This document shows positions 47,601 to 61,189 of a stretch of DNA of 64,000 bases, in pieces. The position numbers and the translations under genes were made by a program. Under the pieces are notes generated by a model. The model saw nothing but the letters and a program-made list of their open reading frames with translations, was not told the DNA's origin and made no database searches. Position 1 is the stretch's first letter; every line of letters starts with the position of its first letter. The stretch is from Valencia hispanica (Eukaryota; Chordata; Actinopteri; Cyprinodontiformes; Valenciidae), in contig OY747712.1 of NCBI GenBank assembly GCA_963556495.2, positions 20,323,235 through 20,387,234 of the forward strand. The letters run 5' to 3'.

Positions 47601-49769
47601 TTACAATATCATAAAACTATCATGCAAACTATGACAGAGATGTTCAGCATTCCTTGCTGGTCATGACTTCAGAGTTTTTGAGAACTTTAACTCGCTTTCC
47701 AGTAGGTGGCAATGTATGGAGTAACTCAACAGGCCACTGAACTAACTTGCATGCAAGTATCAAGGAACATACAAGAAAAACGGCTTTTGGATTGATATTC
47801 GCTGTAGGGACCACTATGGTTAAAAGGCCTGAACGAGCTAAAGAATTTAGCTTACATTCCGTTTATCTATAGAAGAGCTAGTTTGCAACAAAAGTGTGAA
47901 CAAGATGATTTGAACTGCAGTAAACTCATCTAGTTCAGTTTCATTCAACACCAACTAATTAAATCCACTTTTAACCCCATATGACATTAAATGCCCAACA
48001 CAGTGGATGACATTAAGACATCTCCAATTTAAGAGCAAGAAACCTGATGTGTTCATAAGAGTGTCAGTAAATTGTAAGAAGCTTTGTAACGAATAGGTGT
48101 AAAACTCTTTGAGTGATGAAAACGGCATTAGGAAAATAAAAGGAAAAGCATCTGGATAAAGATGGTGTGGCAAGGTTTAGAGTTGTGTTTAGCAAAAAAA
48201 AGCAGTGAAGACTGGTTGTTTGCTGTGTTATATATTGCAGCAGTGATATTAACACTAGCACCCATTACTATTATATTTGTATATTTAATTATTCATATTG
48301 GGAAAACTGTGCATTTAAATGTACTTAAACGAGAACAATTTGTGCTAGCTTCAGATTCTTTTCTTCACATTTGAATCCCCAACAAAAAGGCAAGCATATC
48401 ATAACAGCACACAACCAATGAATACTGTATAAATAAAGCACTTCAGACACTTTTGTCTCCATGACAACTGAGACATTTTTGCTCCTTGATTTTTCTGGTG
48501 CTGCATGAGCCGCTTTCTTTCAGCACAACGTGAAACTGACAGAATTTTGTTCTGTCTGACCCGTTTCTGCTTGTTTTTTGTTTTTTTAGTCACCATTTTG
48601 TATTTTCAAGGCATACTAATATTCATTTTTATAATGCTTTTGACATTTGCTGTAGTCTACCTACAGTTTTCCTTTTTACAATTTTTAAATGTTTTGTCTT
48701 TGCTATTTACACCTTTAGATTTGTGAATATGTTTGCTGTTAAAACAGAAATTACAAGGTAATGCCCCTTTTTTGCTATCAGAAAGAAACCATTATTTTCA
48801 CAAAATCTTAAGCAAAATAATTTTATAGTTCATGTGCATTTGACAAAGGACTTAAAACAAATCACTTTAAACTACATTTAGTCTTTAAAATTACATGTAA
48901 GAGCAATGCTCAATGGGGGTGTCCTAATTTATTCTTCATCACAATCTTTGTATTATTTTTTGTTACGTTTGACAGAATATCTTTAAAGATTTTTATTTTT
49001 ATTTTATTGTTTATTTATTGTACTTGAATTTTTTCAGTAATGCCAGACCTTATATTTAATGCAAATATGTTTCAATATGTTATTAAAACAGATTAGTAAA
49101 GTACACAGGCTGTTGAGTGTTCAGATTTTTTTATGACTTTACATACAAGATTGTATACAGCATACCAGAATGGACAATACCTCTGACAGTAAATCATTGG
49201 GGTGAGAATATCTGTGCAGTATACAAAAACGGGTGAAATGAGCAATGATCACAGCATTTGCTAACTCAAAAGACACTGATGAATAATGATATCCTGCTCA
49301 GAAGTTCAGGGAAGCTGAAAATGTAAGAAATCCACAGGGGCCCTAAAGATTGACGTTGCTGGTGCCTTTATATATGCTAATAACTTTGGGGAACTGCACT
49401 TACAAGCTCAGGCCTATTACATACTTCAATTTATAAATACTTAATACATATACATTAGACATGTCACTACTTACTAACACTACTTCATGTCATTAGTTCT
49501 TTTTAACCAAAGTAAAATTTATGATGGTTAGAAGAATTTCAGTAGTTCTGAAGGTATTTGTTAATCTTACTTTATTTTGTAAGAATATTTTTGTACATTA
49601 TTCCAGACCATTTATTGGTTATTTTGTAATTTAATTTCTACACTTATTTACAATTTATTACTCTAGTCAATTTACATAAAAACAGAATAACTGTATTTAA
49701 GATTGTTTACTAATTTTAGCTTTCCTACCTAAACTAAATTTAATTTAAAAAAAGAACTAATATGTCCTT
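47601..49769. other. Intergenic, nothing recognised
   Basis: AT-rich, small hydrophobic ORFs without family resemblance. Confidence 0.4.
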
Positions 49770-49920
49770 TTTCAGGGAGTTTGCATGTTCTCCATGTGCG
49801 TACCTGGGCTCTCTCTGGGTATTACAGCTTACTCCCACTGTCCAGAAAAACATGCATATTAGGCTTGTGTGCGTGCATTTATCATGTGTCATTGTTATCC
49901 TGTGATGGTAGTAAGTAATT
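49770..49920 (+). repeat. Fish SINE-like repeat fragment
   Basis: GGGAGTTTGCATGTTCTCCA, CCCACTGTCCAGAAAAACAT and TTATCCTGTGATGG follow the order of the repeat at 43080-43260. Confidence 0.55.
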
Positions 49921-50080
49921 ATTTGATTAGATATTTTCACACTTTCATGTTAGTAAAAAACAAATAATATTCTGACGCAATGCACCTATACAGTCAAAGA
50001 GCAAACAGGTTCCAAAGCACCTTGACTTGCACATCATTATGGAAGGGTCATTAAAACACAAATTTACTTTTGTCCAGAAA

Positions 50081-50082
<2 letters not shown>

Positions 50083-50147
<65 letters not shown>
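50083..50147. repeat. (AT)n microsatellite
   Basis: 65 bp of uninterrupted AT. Confidence 0.97.
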
Positions 50148-50150
<3 letters not shown>

Positions 50151-50413
50151 GATTATCGGTCTACGTCACTCCCTGCTCTACTGCTTCAGTAGTCTGCAAA
50201 AGGAGACGCGATCAGGTGTTATAAGCGATCAGAAGAAGCATGATATTCTCCCAATGCTATTTTGGATCATCCAGATGATCTCTGGCAAACTTTAGACGGG
50301 CCTGGACATGTGGTGGCCAAAGCAGGGAGACTACAGGATTTTGATCCATGATGACGTAGTGTGTTACTAATAGTAATCTTTGTTACTGTGGTCTCAGCTT
50401 TCTTTCTCAGCTG

Positions 50414-50653
50414 TCATTGACCAGTTTCCCCCCGTGTAGTTCTGGACTGTTTCCTCACCATTCTCAAGATCATGTGTACCGCACGAGGGAGACTGTCAGT
50501 GATCTTGTATTTATTCAATTTTCTAATAATTGCTCCCACATTCGTTCTCTTCTCACCAAGCTGCTTGCCTATTGTAGAGTGACTCATCCCAGTCTTGTGT
50601 AGATGTACAATCTTGTACCTGGTGTCCTTGGAAAGCTCTCTGGTCTTGGCCAT
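50414..50653 (-). pseudogene. Tc1 transposase N-terminal fragment
   Basis: 79 codons from MAKTREL. The paired-like DNA-binding helices ([20 protein letters not shown]) are recognisable. The catalytic domain is missing, so it cannot catalyse transposition. Confidence 0.75.
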
Positions 50654-50714
50654 GGTGGAGGTTGGAGCCTGACTGTTTGAAGTGTGAACAGGTGTCTTTT
50701 ATACAGATAACGAG

Positions 50715-51554
50715 TAGGGGTGTAAATTATCACGTCAATTGCGATTAATTAAAACAGCCATATTTAGTGCGCTATATTTTTTAATTTCGTTAATCAAATT
50801 TTTAATCTTTAATTTTATTGTTTCTGCATGCGAGTGGCCTATAAATAAAATAAGTTTTTATGCTTTGGGTTTCTTGTTCTTGAGTAGGGGGTTGACCAAA
50901 CCCTGAAGTGGACATCAATTGGCTGTCATTGGGCCTGCTTATCATGAGCTGACGATTCTGTTTTAGTGGAGACCCCTCTCCAAGGGGAGTGAGCGGTGAG
51001 TTGGAGAAGGTATTGCCAACTTGTATGTAGTGAGTTTTTTAGGCCCTCTAGTGATTCTTCTTCAAAAAAGCAACTAGCGACAAATCTAGTGACTCCTTCT
51101 GGGGTTATCGGAGACTTTTGGGTGAAGCACGTATCCTTGTTACTCACACTGAGCAGCGGTGGTGTCGGGGACTGCTTTCCGTCTAAAAGTGCTCACAGCA
51201 GGCCTCAAGTCCGTGCAAAGCAGCCCGCCAGTCTAGATACAGCTGGACTCACTCAGAGCAGATATTTACCCCACTAATTCCAGAATGCTAACGAATCTCG
51301 GATGCTCGAAGCTGAAGTTGCAGTCAGCACTGGGACTTGTTTAAAAAACAGAGAAATGTAAATGGCTGGGACTGCATCTGTTCAAGTCTGTTAAAAACAG
51401 TAAATGACTTCATAAAGCAACTTTTTTGTGATATATTTGTTCTGCCACAATAATGTAATGAATTTAAATGAAAAAACCTCAAGATTAATTAGATTAATTA
51501 ATTACAGCTCATAATTAATAATCTAAAAGTTTTTTCAATGTCTTGAAAGCACTT
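50715..51554. mobile_element. 840-bp hAT-like insertion
   Basis: ATAACGAG at 50707-50714 is repeated at 51555-51562, an 8-bp target duplication. The Tc1 sequence is continuous once the insert is removed. The left end TAGGGGTGTAAATTATCACG is hAT-like. The right end gives only a weak inverted match. GATTAATTAA-type words occur near both ends. No transposase. Confidence 0.7.
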
Positions 51555-51871
51555 ATAACGAGTTCAAACATGTGCCATTAATACAGGTTACAACTGGAGG
51601 ATAGAAGAGAGAAGAAGTAACAGGTCTGGGAGGGCCAGAATTCTTGCTTGTTTGTAGGTGCTAAACAGGCTTCTTATTTTCTGAACCAATATACAAATAA
51701 ACTCTTTAAAAGTCATACAATGTGATTTCCTGAATTTTTTTTTTAAATTCTGTCTCTCACAGCTGAAGTGTACCTATGATTTAAAAAAACTACAGACCTC
51801 TCTCATCTTTTTAAGTGGGGCAACTTGCACAATTGGTGGCTGCCAGATACTTTTTTGCCCCAATGTGTGTT

Positions 51872-51875
<4 letters not shown>

Positions 51876-51943
<68 letters not shown>
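51876..51943. repeat. (AT)n microsatellite
   Basis: About 67 bp of AT directly before ACACATACACAC and the Tc1 element at 51951. Confidence 0.95.
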
Positions 51944-51949
<6 letters not shown>

Positions 51950-51950
51950 C

Positions 51951-53513
<1,563 letters not shown>

Positions 53514-53899
53514 TCTAAAAGACAATAAAGTAGACAGAACATGACATTATTGTTCACAGAGTACAACAACAGAACAATAGAGTTTGTTTGTCATACAAAT
53601 ATCAATTATTCAAGGCAATTATTTTGGGGCTGAACAGTTCAATTGAACCTCAAAAATTGCCATATTTCATCTGTAATGTTGCCGGTGGAGACACACTGTG
53701 TCCAACAGAACAGACTAAATGGTCAGTGCAGTGTAGTTAAAGCACCAGCTGCTTGTACAAAGCTTGAGGGTCATGCAGCTGGCTGCCACATGCCATATAA
53801 TTACTTTTCCAAAGCATAATGACAATGATTATGATGCCCAACCATGTAACTAATAATTAGCATTGCAACTGTAAAGGATCAGTGTTGAAGATCATTTAA

Positions 53900-54776
53900 A
53901 GGGGCTATACCTTATTTATTTTCTATAGAGTTCATAAAATACATATTAAAACAAGCAACTTGTATTAAAAACTGTAATTTCATTGAAAAATTGGGCGCAT
54001 TGATTCAGCATATGTTTGAGTTCAGGCCGTACTAAGTGCTGACTTGACACTGCGTAAAGCTAGTTTTTGTCCACTTGCACAATGAGGGGCGGCGCTATTG
54101 TAAATAGACCTTCTCAAGCAGTTGTACAGCTCATAAACAGAAAAGCATGGATGCCGAAGGAGGATCAACTGGGAAAGTAGCAATACCTGCTCTGGCTGTA
54201 ACTGAATACACTGCGAAACAGCCCAAAAGACGAAAAAGTGAGAAATAGAAGAGGGAACTAAAACACAAAAATGACCAAAGAAGAAATCAACCCCGTGTGA
54301 ATATAGATGCATCGTATCCTCGGTGGAGAGATCTGCGGAACCGCCTTGGACAAAATTTGGACGTGAACCTGGCGGTTATTCCATTTGATTTCAATTGTTG
54401 TATTTTACGGTTTGTTAGCAGTTCATTGCTTTAGTAACATTTCATCGGTAATTCCATGTATCTTTTGTGGTGTTATAATGCTACCGTAGGCTTGACATGC
54501 TAATATTATCATTTAGTAAATAAGTGCTAAGAACTTTTATTTAAAAAATATATAATTTACTTTAGACGGAGACATTTAATTCAAACAAAACACTCAAAAA
54601 GGCCTCTGGACTAAAGTTTCCTTCGTGCACGAGTATAAGATGCGTGTGAGGAGAGCGGGAGGAGAGCATAGGGGAGAGTAAGAGGGTTTCTCAAAACGAA
54701 AAGTCTGTGAGGGAGTTAGGGGGCGGTGCTCAAAGTTCAAACTGAAAAAAACGTTGCAGAATCAGGGATCGTTCCT
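53900..54776 (+). mobile_element. 877-bp TTAA-target DNA transposon with coding remnant
   Basis: TTAA lies at 53896-53899 and 54777-54780. Ends AGGGGCTATACC and, reversed, AGGAACGATCCC match partially. It carries a broken frame at 54147-54430. Confidence 0.6.
54147..54434 (+). pseudogene. Unassigned coding remnant in TTAA element
   Basis: MDAEGGSTGKVAIPALAVTE then KQPKRRKSEK, a TAG at 54246, and in the same frame KRELKHKNDQRRNQPRVNID and SYPRWRDLRNRLGQNLDVNL. The basic region followed by RVNI-x-RWR-LR looks like a real protein segment. I do not recognise the family with certainty. It may be captured host or transposon coding. Confidence 0.45.
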
Positions 54777-54994
54777 TTAACACCTTGGATTGAAAAGGGT
54801 TAGGGTTAACCAGTTGTTAATTAATTATAAAATCTCAACATAAGGTTATAATAGGTCCATCTTTGTGATTTCTTTTTTTTGTAGGATTTTTCACAAATCC
54901 TACAAAAGAAGATACCCACTGATTTGTCAGACAGTTGCTTTTTCTGTGTGAATGTATCCAAGAATGTTTGAACCCAAAGATTCTTGGTTAAATA

Positions 54995-55135
54995 ATGCAT
55001 AAAGTGATGCCCTGCGATGGACAGGCTACATGTCTACGGTGTACCCTGTCTTTCGATGACCGCTGGAGATAGGCACCAGCCCCCGGGTGACTCTGCAAAG
55101 GATAAGCGGTATAGATGATGAATGGATGCATGGAT
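54995..55135 (+). repeat. Fish SINE/LINE-tail repeat
   Basis: CCCTGCGATGGACAGGCTAC, GACCGCTGGAGATAGGCACC and AGGATAAGCGGTATAGATGA, then GATGAATGGATGCATGG: the reverse of the word order at 27775-27910. Confidence 0.65.
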
Positions 55136-55159
55136 AAATCCATCAAGGGATAGAGTGAT

Positions 55160-55990
55160 GCACGTCAAGTTGATTTGATTTCTTTAGTGAGAAACCATTA
55201 TATCCACAGGAAAGTTTGAGTATATAAGTGCTTGACTAATACAGAAAAAAATGAAATTTTTGTGCATCTTTTTATAAAACAAATTAATTTTAAAAGTAAG
55301 TAACCATTTAAAACAGTGTGTGAAAACAGCATAAATATAAGTTTTTTAATAAGTGTAACATAGGATAGTAGTCAGTCTAAAGAATTTTTCTACACAAATG
55401 TTTTCTACATCGTTGCCATCAATAAAATAGACGTTTTGTGGCAATCAACAAATCTTCTTGCGTATTTTTGGGTGAATATTTGACAGCTTCTGGCAAAATT
55501 GGTAACGCTGATTTTAGTTGGTTGGATGACAAGGAACCAACTTTTAAGATTTGTACAAACGTTTTTAAAAGGTTGAGGTTGGGTCCATTCCAGAAGTTCA
55601 ATGTTACCCTATGTCAAGTATTGGAAAACCCATTTTGATGTGTATTGGCATCACTGCCCTATTTGAACACACAACTATATGGGTTTGAACCATGTAGCTG
55701 TTAGCTTGAGGTGAAGTTGAAGAATGTTGAGGAAGCCCTCCTTCTGCATCATTCCATTCACATTGCACAATGCACTACTACTACTGGCTCTTCAAAATGC
55801 TACTATCACCATGCTTGATAGTTGGTGCAGCCTAATCTTAACTCTCATTGTGACCAGATACCTCAGTCTTTGAACCTTTTCTATGGCACTGTATAGTATA
55901 TTATCACCCCCCGAAATAATGCGTCTTTTAAATCTCCTTAATCTAAATATTATCATATTAACGCTTGTGATACTTGTGTCTAAGCTTCTG
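55160..55990. mobile_element. Decayed fish Tc1-type copy
   Basis: GAGGTGAAGTTGAAGAATGT, GAGGAAGCCCTCCTTCTGCA and CACCATGCTTGATAGTTGGT occur in the order of a minus-oriented Tc1-type element. No frame. Confidence 0.5.
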
Positions 55991-57486
55991 ACCAGAAGTG
56001 TATAAATAATTCAATATCTGGCCAATTCTATCTTCTTTCATTTGTGTGTAGATTAATAATCCAACTGATCACAGATGGGTTGCCGGTGGAAATGCTTGAA
56101 CGCCGTTATAAACCCCTAAAACAGAAGCTGCATCCAGTCTAAAAGTACAAACATTAGTGCACTGAAATCTCTCCTGCTGTGACCTCTGATGTATGATGTG
56201 TCATTTTCTTCCCCCACACCAGTGAAAGGACTCACTGAAGACATGTGTCATCTATTACAGAACATTTCATGGAGCTGCTTTTCTGCTTCTCTGACAACCC
56301 GCAATCATTTTGCCGTGCTGCAATGCCAGCAGTGCCAGCCTGACATTAAAAGTAATCAAAAGCTTTTGAACAGACTTCAACAGAAACAAAATGGAGGTCC
56401 ATGCCTTTAATTGTCACACTGATAGTGACAGATTCTTTGGAGGTTTGGAGTTCCTAATCCTGAGAGTCGATTTGATTTAAATATTTACTTCTTTGTCACA
56501 GTGAAACAGGCTTTTTCACATCACAGTCTCTTCCTGTATATAGTTTTCTAAAATAATTATTCAGCAATTTGAGAAAAACTGGACAATATTTAAGGTTGCC
56601 CTGGTGTTCAGGTCTTGTGAAATTATGTACCATAAAATCAAAGATAATTTTTACACATTTTTCACCCATTTTCTCTCTCATTCGGTGCACCATCCAAGTA
56701 AGAAAACAAATGCTCCTTACTGAAAACATTTTTGTCATTGCAGTTTTTTGTACAAGAATACCAGCAGCCACGCCAGTTTGTCTTCTCTCCATCTGATGTT
56801 GCTGATGCTGAGGTTTTCTCCAAACAACATTAAATTTATAATAATTATTTTCCTTTTCCAAAAGGATATTGTTCCAATCTAAACATTCCGAGGTGTATTT
56901 AAAAGTAGTGAAGTGGTGTTGTCGTGTAATGTTTGAATAGAAGAGGTTGTAAATAGCAACCCTTCTAAACAAGCCTTGTCGGTTTCATCTTTTTGTGACT
57001 GGACTGTTATTACCTTGTCATGAGAAAGTGACCACAAGGAGAATTATCTGTTGCCTCAGCTCTTAGAAAGACTAGCAGCTGTTTTTTTTAATCATGTGTG
57101 ATTTATGTTTTTCTCTTTCTTGCCGATTTAAATCTGCTTGTGAATGAAATTACAACCTATCTCAAATTGATGGATGGACAGAACTGTTTTTTCTAAGATA
57201 AACCCTGTGTATTTTGTCCTTGCTAACATACTCCTGATTGCACCAGTCTACCAAAACTTCTTGTACTTTATGGTATGCTGCTATAGATTGTGCTAAACAT
57301 TTCATGAAATGCATTTGAGTAATTGAGTGCAAAAATTAAGAGAAATTAAGAGTGCATTTGATAACAAACTCCTACCTGTAACTGACTATCTTTTACCTGA
57401 ATTGTTGTAAGTTGGCTCAGATGTTCTTTAGCAGGCTGGAGCTTCTTTGTGTTATTTGGTGTTTAAAAATGTAACTAAAATAGGAT
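55991..57486. other. Intergenic, nothing recognised
   Basis: Two mid-size ORFs (56189-56410 plus, 56496-56972 minus) show no family features or codon bias that I can defend. Confidence 0.4.
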
Positions 57487-57628
57487 CCCACATGGTGTTC
57501 CACAAGTCTCCAATCTTGGACCATTAATTTATATTCCATACCAATATATGCCATCTAGCTTAGATTATGACGTATTACAACATATCTTACATATACTGAT
57601 GACATCCAACTTTATATTTCTGTGTCCT
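57487..57628 (+). mobile_element. L2-like reverse transcriptase fragment
   Basis: GVPQVSNLGPLIYIPYQYMP and, after a shift, YTDDIQLYISVS, equivalent to GVPQGSVLGP and YADDTQLY of the copy at 11409-14090. It ends where the GGCAA array begins. Confidence 0.7.
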
Positions 57629-57635
57629 CGTATGC

Positions 57636-57828
57636 GGCAAGGCAAGGCAAGGCAAGGCAAGGCAAGGCAAGGCAAGGCAAGGCAAGGCAAGGCAAGGCAA
57701 GGCAAGGCAAGGCAAGGCAAGGCAAGGCAAGGCAAGGCAAGGCAAGGCAAGGCAAGGCAAGGCAAGGCAAGGCAAGGCAAGGCAAGGCAAGGCAAGGCAA
57801 GGCAAGGCAAGGCAAGGCAAGGCAAGGC
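57636..57828. repeat. (GGCAA)n array, 38.6 units
   Basis: 193 bp of perfect GGCAA pentamers. The same pentamer, in 2-3 units, is the terminus of the LINE tails at 1712, 45133 and 57917. Long ORFs in several frames (repeats of GKARQ or ALPCL) are artefacts of the pentamer. Confidence 0.97.
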
Positions 57829-57916
57829 GTTTTTGTTTCATAGTCCCAGAGAGGCTTTGAGCAAAGAGGCCATATCTTCAGGTATGGTCCCTTCAACATC
57901 TTGGTCAGCAGCAGTC

Positions 57917-58340
57917 ATGGCAAGGCAAGGCAATTTTATTTGTATAGCACACTTTCAACAACAAGGTAGTTCAAGGTGCTTTACATGATTTGGTGATTTA
58001 AAAACAAAACAAACAAATATGCAATATAACATTGGAAATCAAAAGTAAAAGTAGCAAATTAGCATGAAACACGATGATTACACATGATGCACAATAACAC
58101 ATGAAACACAATAAAGCAAGAGAAAGATCAATAAAGCAAGACAGCATGAACACATTTCATACATATGACATCAATCATTTACTCGAAGGCAATTCTAAAC
58201 AGATGGGTTTTTAGTCTCGATTTAAAGCAGTTCAGAGTTTCAGCAGCTCTACACTCGTTAGGAAGTCTGTTCCAAATAAGGGGAGCATAAAAACTTAAAG
58301 CTGCTTCTCCATGTTTAGTTCTGAGTCCCTGACATTTAAT
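57917..58340 (-). mobile_element. LINE 3' end, same family as 45133
   Basis: GGCAAGGCAAGGCAATTTTA, then TTCAAGGTGCTTTACATGAT. The minus strand near 58300-58200 carries a decayed ORF2 end (the TKHGEAA...KLPE...AAETL pattern). Confidence 0.7.
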
Positions 58341-58529
58341 GAGTGAATCCATCATATCTGTGGTTCAATGTCCTAACATTTCCTAAAGCTTAGTTTAAAA
58401 AATGTAAAAGTCCTTGTCAGTAATCTGTCTGTTTTGTTTAATTTTGACCTCGGAGAATTGAACACATTACATTTTTAAAACATAGCACTGCAACAGGATA
58501 TATTCGAAAATTGTCTTTCTTTTTATAGT

Positions 58530-59010
58530 TCACTGGTCTTGGACCTTAATACATTTCAGAGTTACTTGTTGAGGATCAGCCCTGAAGAGCCTAATCAGAA
58601 ACCTTTAGTGATCCCAGTACCAGAAGAAGAGGCATCATTTTGTCTCTATGGTCCTCAGCTCTGGAGCCAACCTCCTGAAAACCTGAGGTTAGCAGAAACT
58701 GTTGGCTCCTTCTATCAAGGTTTTTTAAAGGAATCAGTTCATTCCCATCAAGTCGCCCCTGTGTATTTGTTTTAAGTTAGTTTTCATCTTTTTATGTATG
58801 TTTAGATTTTCATATTACTCTTAATGTGTGAATTAAAGCACTCTGCTGGGTTTCCTTATATAGAAAATGTTTAAATTGATTGGATTAATGAACTGAATGA
58901 TTAATTGGAATGTATGGATGATTGAATTGAAATGACTTTTCTGGTAAAGTGCCTTGAGATTACATGTGTTGTAAATCGATGCTATATAAATAAACTGAAC
59001 TAAATTTAAA
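58530..59010 (+). mobile_element. LINE ORF2 end and 3' tail
   Basis: FCLYGPQLWSQPPENLRLAE and TVGSFYQGFLK correspond to the A-LWN-LPE-LR-A-SL-SFK ending of LINE ORF2. The tail TAAAGTGCCTTGAGATTACA through ATATAAATAAACTGAAC matches the L2 tails elsewhere in the window. Confidence 0.65.
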
Positions 59011-59029
59011 TGAATGTGTTTCTTGACAG

Positions 59030-59790
59030 TTGTGAATAAATTAGCACACCTTATTAAAAATAGAATTCTTTATTAGCAAATGTTCACCTACTGATGCCTC
59101 ATCTAGTTTTTTTCTCATTCCAATAAGTGATTTAATTCCACAAAAATTAATGTAGTTTTACTAATTAAGCTTAATCTATAAACAAAAATCAATTTTCAAG
59201 CAGAGGAACATGACATGAAGAAACGTTTGCACCACTCTTCACTTTCAGCTGGGATGTGTTTCATAGGTTTCTTGCATGTACAACCCATTTCATGTCAGCC
59301 CACAACATTGCAACGGTATAAGATAAGTCATGTCTATGTCATAATTCTCAATCAGTCCTTAGTGTATTTATTAGTATGTTTAATTCATTGTCATGTAGCA
59401 GAGTCCAGTTCTTTTGCAGCTTTCTTATTTTTCATTTCACATTTTCCTTGAGCACCCCTGACTCAGTAAAATTCATGGTGGATTCTCTGTTGGTGAGCTC
59501 CCCAGGCCCTGTTGCAGCAAGATTAGCTCAAATCACAACACTTCCATACTTCACAGTTCATATGAAGCATATTGGCAGTTGACTTGAATGTCCTCCACTT
59601 GAAGAATGTTTTTCATTTAGTGGTATGGCTAATTTCAAGTTCATTTGAGATTTTTTTATCCTTTACCAGAATCAAGGTATTGCAATCGTCTTTCTAAAAA
59701 GATTCATGCAGCTTTTCCAAGCTCACCATGGTTTCAGGACCACACCAAACAAAATATCTGAGGTCTAAATGGGGCGAACCTCCATCAAAA
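59030..59790. mobile_element. Decayed Tc1-type copy
   Basis: CTTTCAGCTGGGATGTGTTT, GGTTTCTTGCATGTACAACC and GTGAGCTCCCCAGGCCCTGT, common minus-oriented Tc1-type words. No frame. Confidence 0.5.
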
Positions 59791-59934
59791 TGTTGAGTAT
59801 GTTCACCCTGATGTGATAAATCTAGCCATTTAATTGTGAATTAAGATGGGTATATGTCCAGTTTTTTTCCCTCCTAATTCAATTCAATTAAATTCTAAAT
59901 TACTTATATCCAGATGGAAATTTAATGTTGTAAT

Positions 59935-60095
59935 TTTCTTCAGAGGTGTTGTAGATGCTGATGGCTGAGGGCAGGAAGGATCTCCTGTAGCAGTCTCTAT
60001 TACAACAATTCTGAAGAAGCATCCAATTAAAGACAGTAGGATTTTATAACAGTATCATAAAGAGGATGCTCAGGGTGTTCTGTAAAACATGCAAG
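59935..60095 (-). mobile_element. LINE C-terminal fragment
   Basis: GGTGTTGTAGATGCTGATGG, GGCAGGAAGGATCTCCTGTA and AAGAGGATGCTCAGGGTGT align with the copy at 61250-61390. Confidence 0.6.
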
Positions 60096-60479
60096 AATCG
60101 GGCTGTTTTAAGTTACGTCACAAAAAGATTGCTGAATTAACAACACACATGCTATTGCAGGGTGCATGATATTTTTCACATGACTAAATAGAAACAGTAA
60201 AGGACAATTTAGTTTTTCACAACCTACATTTGCAGTTTGTTTTTGCTTTACACTGATTCAATGCCGCAAGTCAGGGACAGCAAGAACCTGTTACATTTTC
60301 TTGAGATTTTTTTGTGAACCAGATTATTCATTCCCATCCAATGTTTTTCCAAGTCTTGCAAATATTCTTTCTTATAGCATTCAATAGAGTTCACACACTG
60401 TCATTTATGGCATAACATTGTTCTCACCTGAGATAATAATCTTGTAAATCTGTTAGTTTCCATGGGTATTTGGGCCTTG

Positions 60480-60880
60480 AGTTTGAGTTTTTCCTTCCAC
60501 TATGTTTTCTCACCCTCTTTCCCCCCAGGTGCTCTCTGATTTTGTTCCTCATGTTTGTGTTCACTCTTCTCCCTGTCTGTGTCACTCCCTGCCTCCTCTT
60601 GTTGCCTGTTAATTGTCATCAGCTGTTTCCTGTTTTCCTTCATAAGTCTTCCCATTGTTTCCCAGCTCTTAAATACCTCAGTGTCCCTGCCGTTCCTTGT
60701 CAGTTCCTTGTCGTCACTCCATACGTCTTCATCCAGCTTTCTCAGTCCGCTGTCATCCTGCCACCCTGGTCACAGTTACTGTAAGTTGTTCTGGCTGCCA
60801 CCTTTTCCACATTAAAGTAATACCTTCACCACCAACCTGCTCGCCTGCATTTGAGTCTGAATTACACAACCTGACAAAAT
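60480..60880 (+). repeat. LTR-like sequence, possible solo LTR
   Basis: Pyrimidine-rich sequence with CAGCTCTTAAATACCTCAGT, TTGTCAGTTCCTTGTCGTCA, CATTAAAGTAATACCTTCAC and CTGCTCGCCTGCATTTGAGT. The order recalls Ty3/Gypsy LTRs common in fish. Exact ends and target duplication were not found. Confidence 0.4.
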
Positions 60881-61189
60881 CAGTAAAATGCAGGATCATA
60901 ATGAGGAAAGGAAGACTTGCCTCTCTAGTTGTGCACTTTATTGTAGACTATTTGGTTTTTAATGCACAGAGAGGATGCATAGAAAAGTTTTTAAGATAAT
61001 TTATGTTTTAACTGAAACAATTCCCTCCATATATGAATGAAGTAAGACTTTTGTGAATACTTTAATGATACATAGACAATTTTTGCATGTTCAAAATAAA
61101 TCATGTCATTTTATGTGTCTACTAGCTTTTATACTGTAGTAGACGGTATTTGTTGTTTTTGAAATCATTTTTTGATTCAATCCAAAAAT

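Larger units (their letters stand above)
50225..51861 (-). mobile_element. Tc1-like element split by a hAT-like insertion
   Basis: The right end, read in reverse, is GGGGCAAAAAAGTATCTGGC, as in 17271-17940. The minus strand at 50414-50653 encodes the transposase N-terminus ([20 protein letters not shown], a helix-turn-helix, then [13 protein letters not shown]). Bases 50250-50410 hold the following decayed segment. The left end is lost near the (AT)n tract. 50715-51554 is a later insertion. Confidence 0.8.

Noticed and set aside
56496..56972. 158-codon minus-strand ORF as a gene
   Set aside because: No recognisable domain, lysine- and asparagine-rich composition as expected of AT-rich noncoding DNA, no splice partners seen.
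57636..57828. Possible CRISPR array
   Set aside because: Pure pentamer with no spacers, in a vertebrate genome.
57548..57988. Long open frames made of GKARQ or ALPCL repeats
   Set aside because: They arise because a 5-bp repeat has no stop in several frames on both strands. No gene-like start, ending or family.
60470..60999. Overlapping plus-strand ORFs rich in Leu, Ser and Pro
   Set aside because: Pyrimidine-rich LTR-like sequence open in several frames at once.
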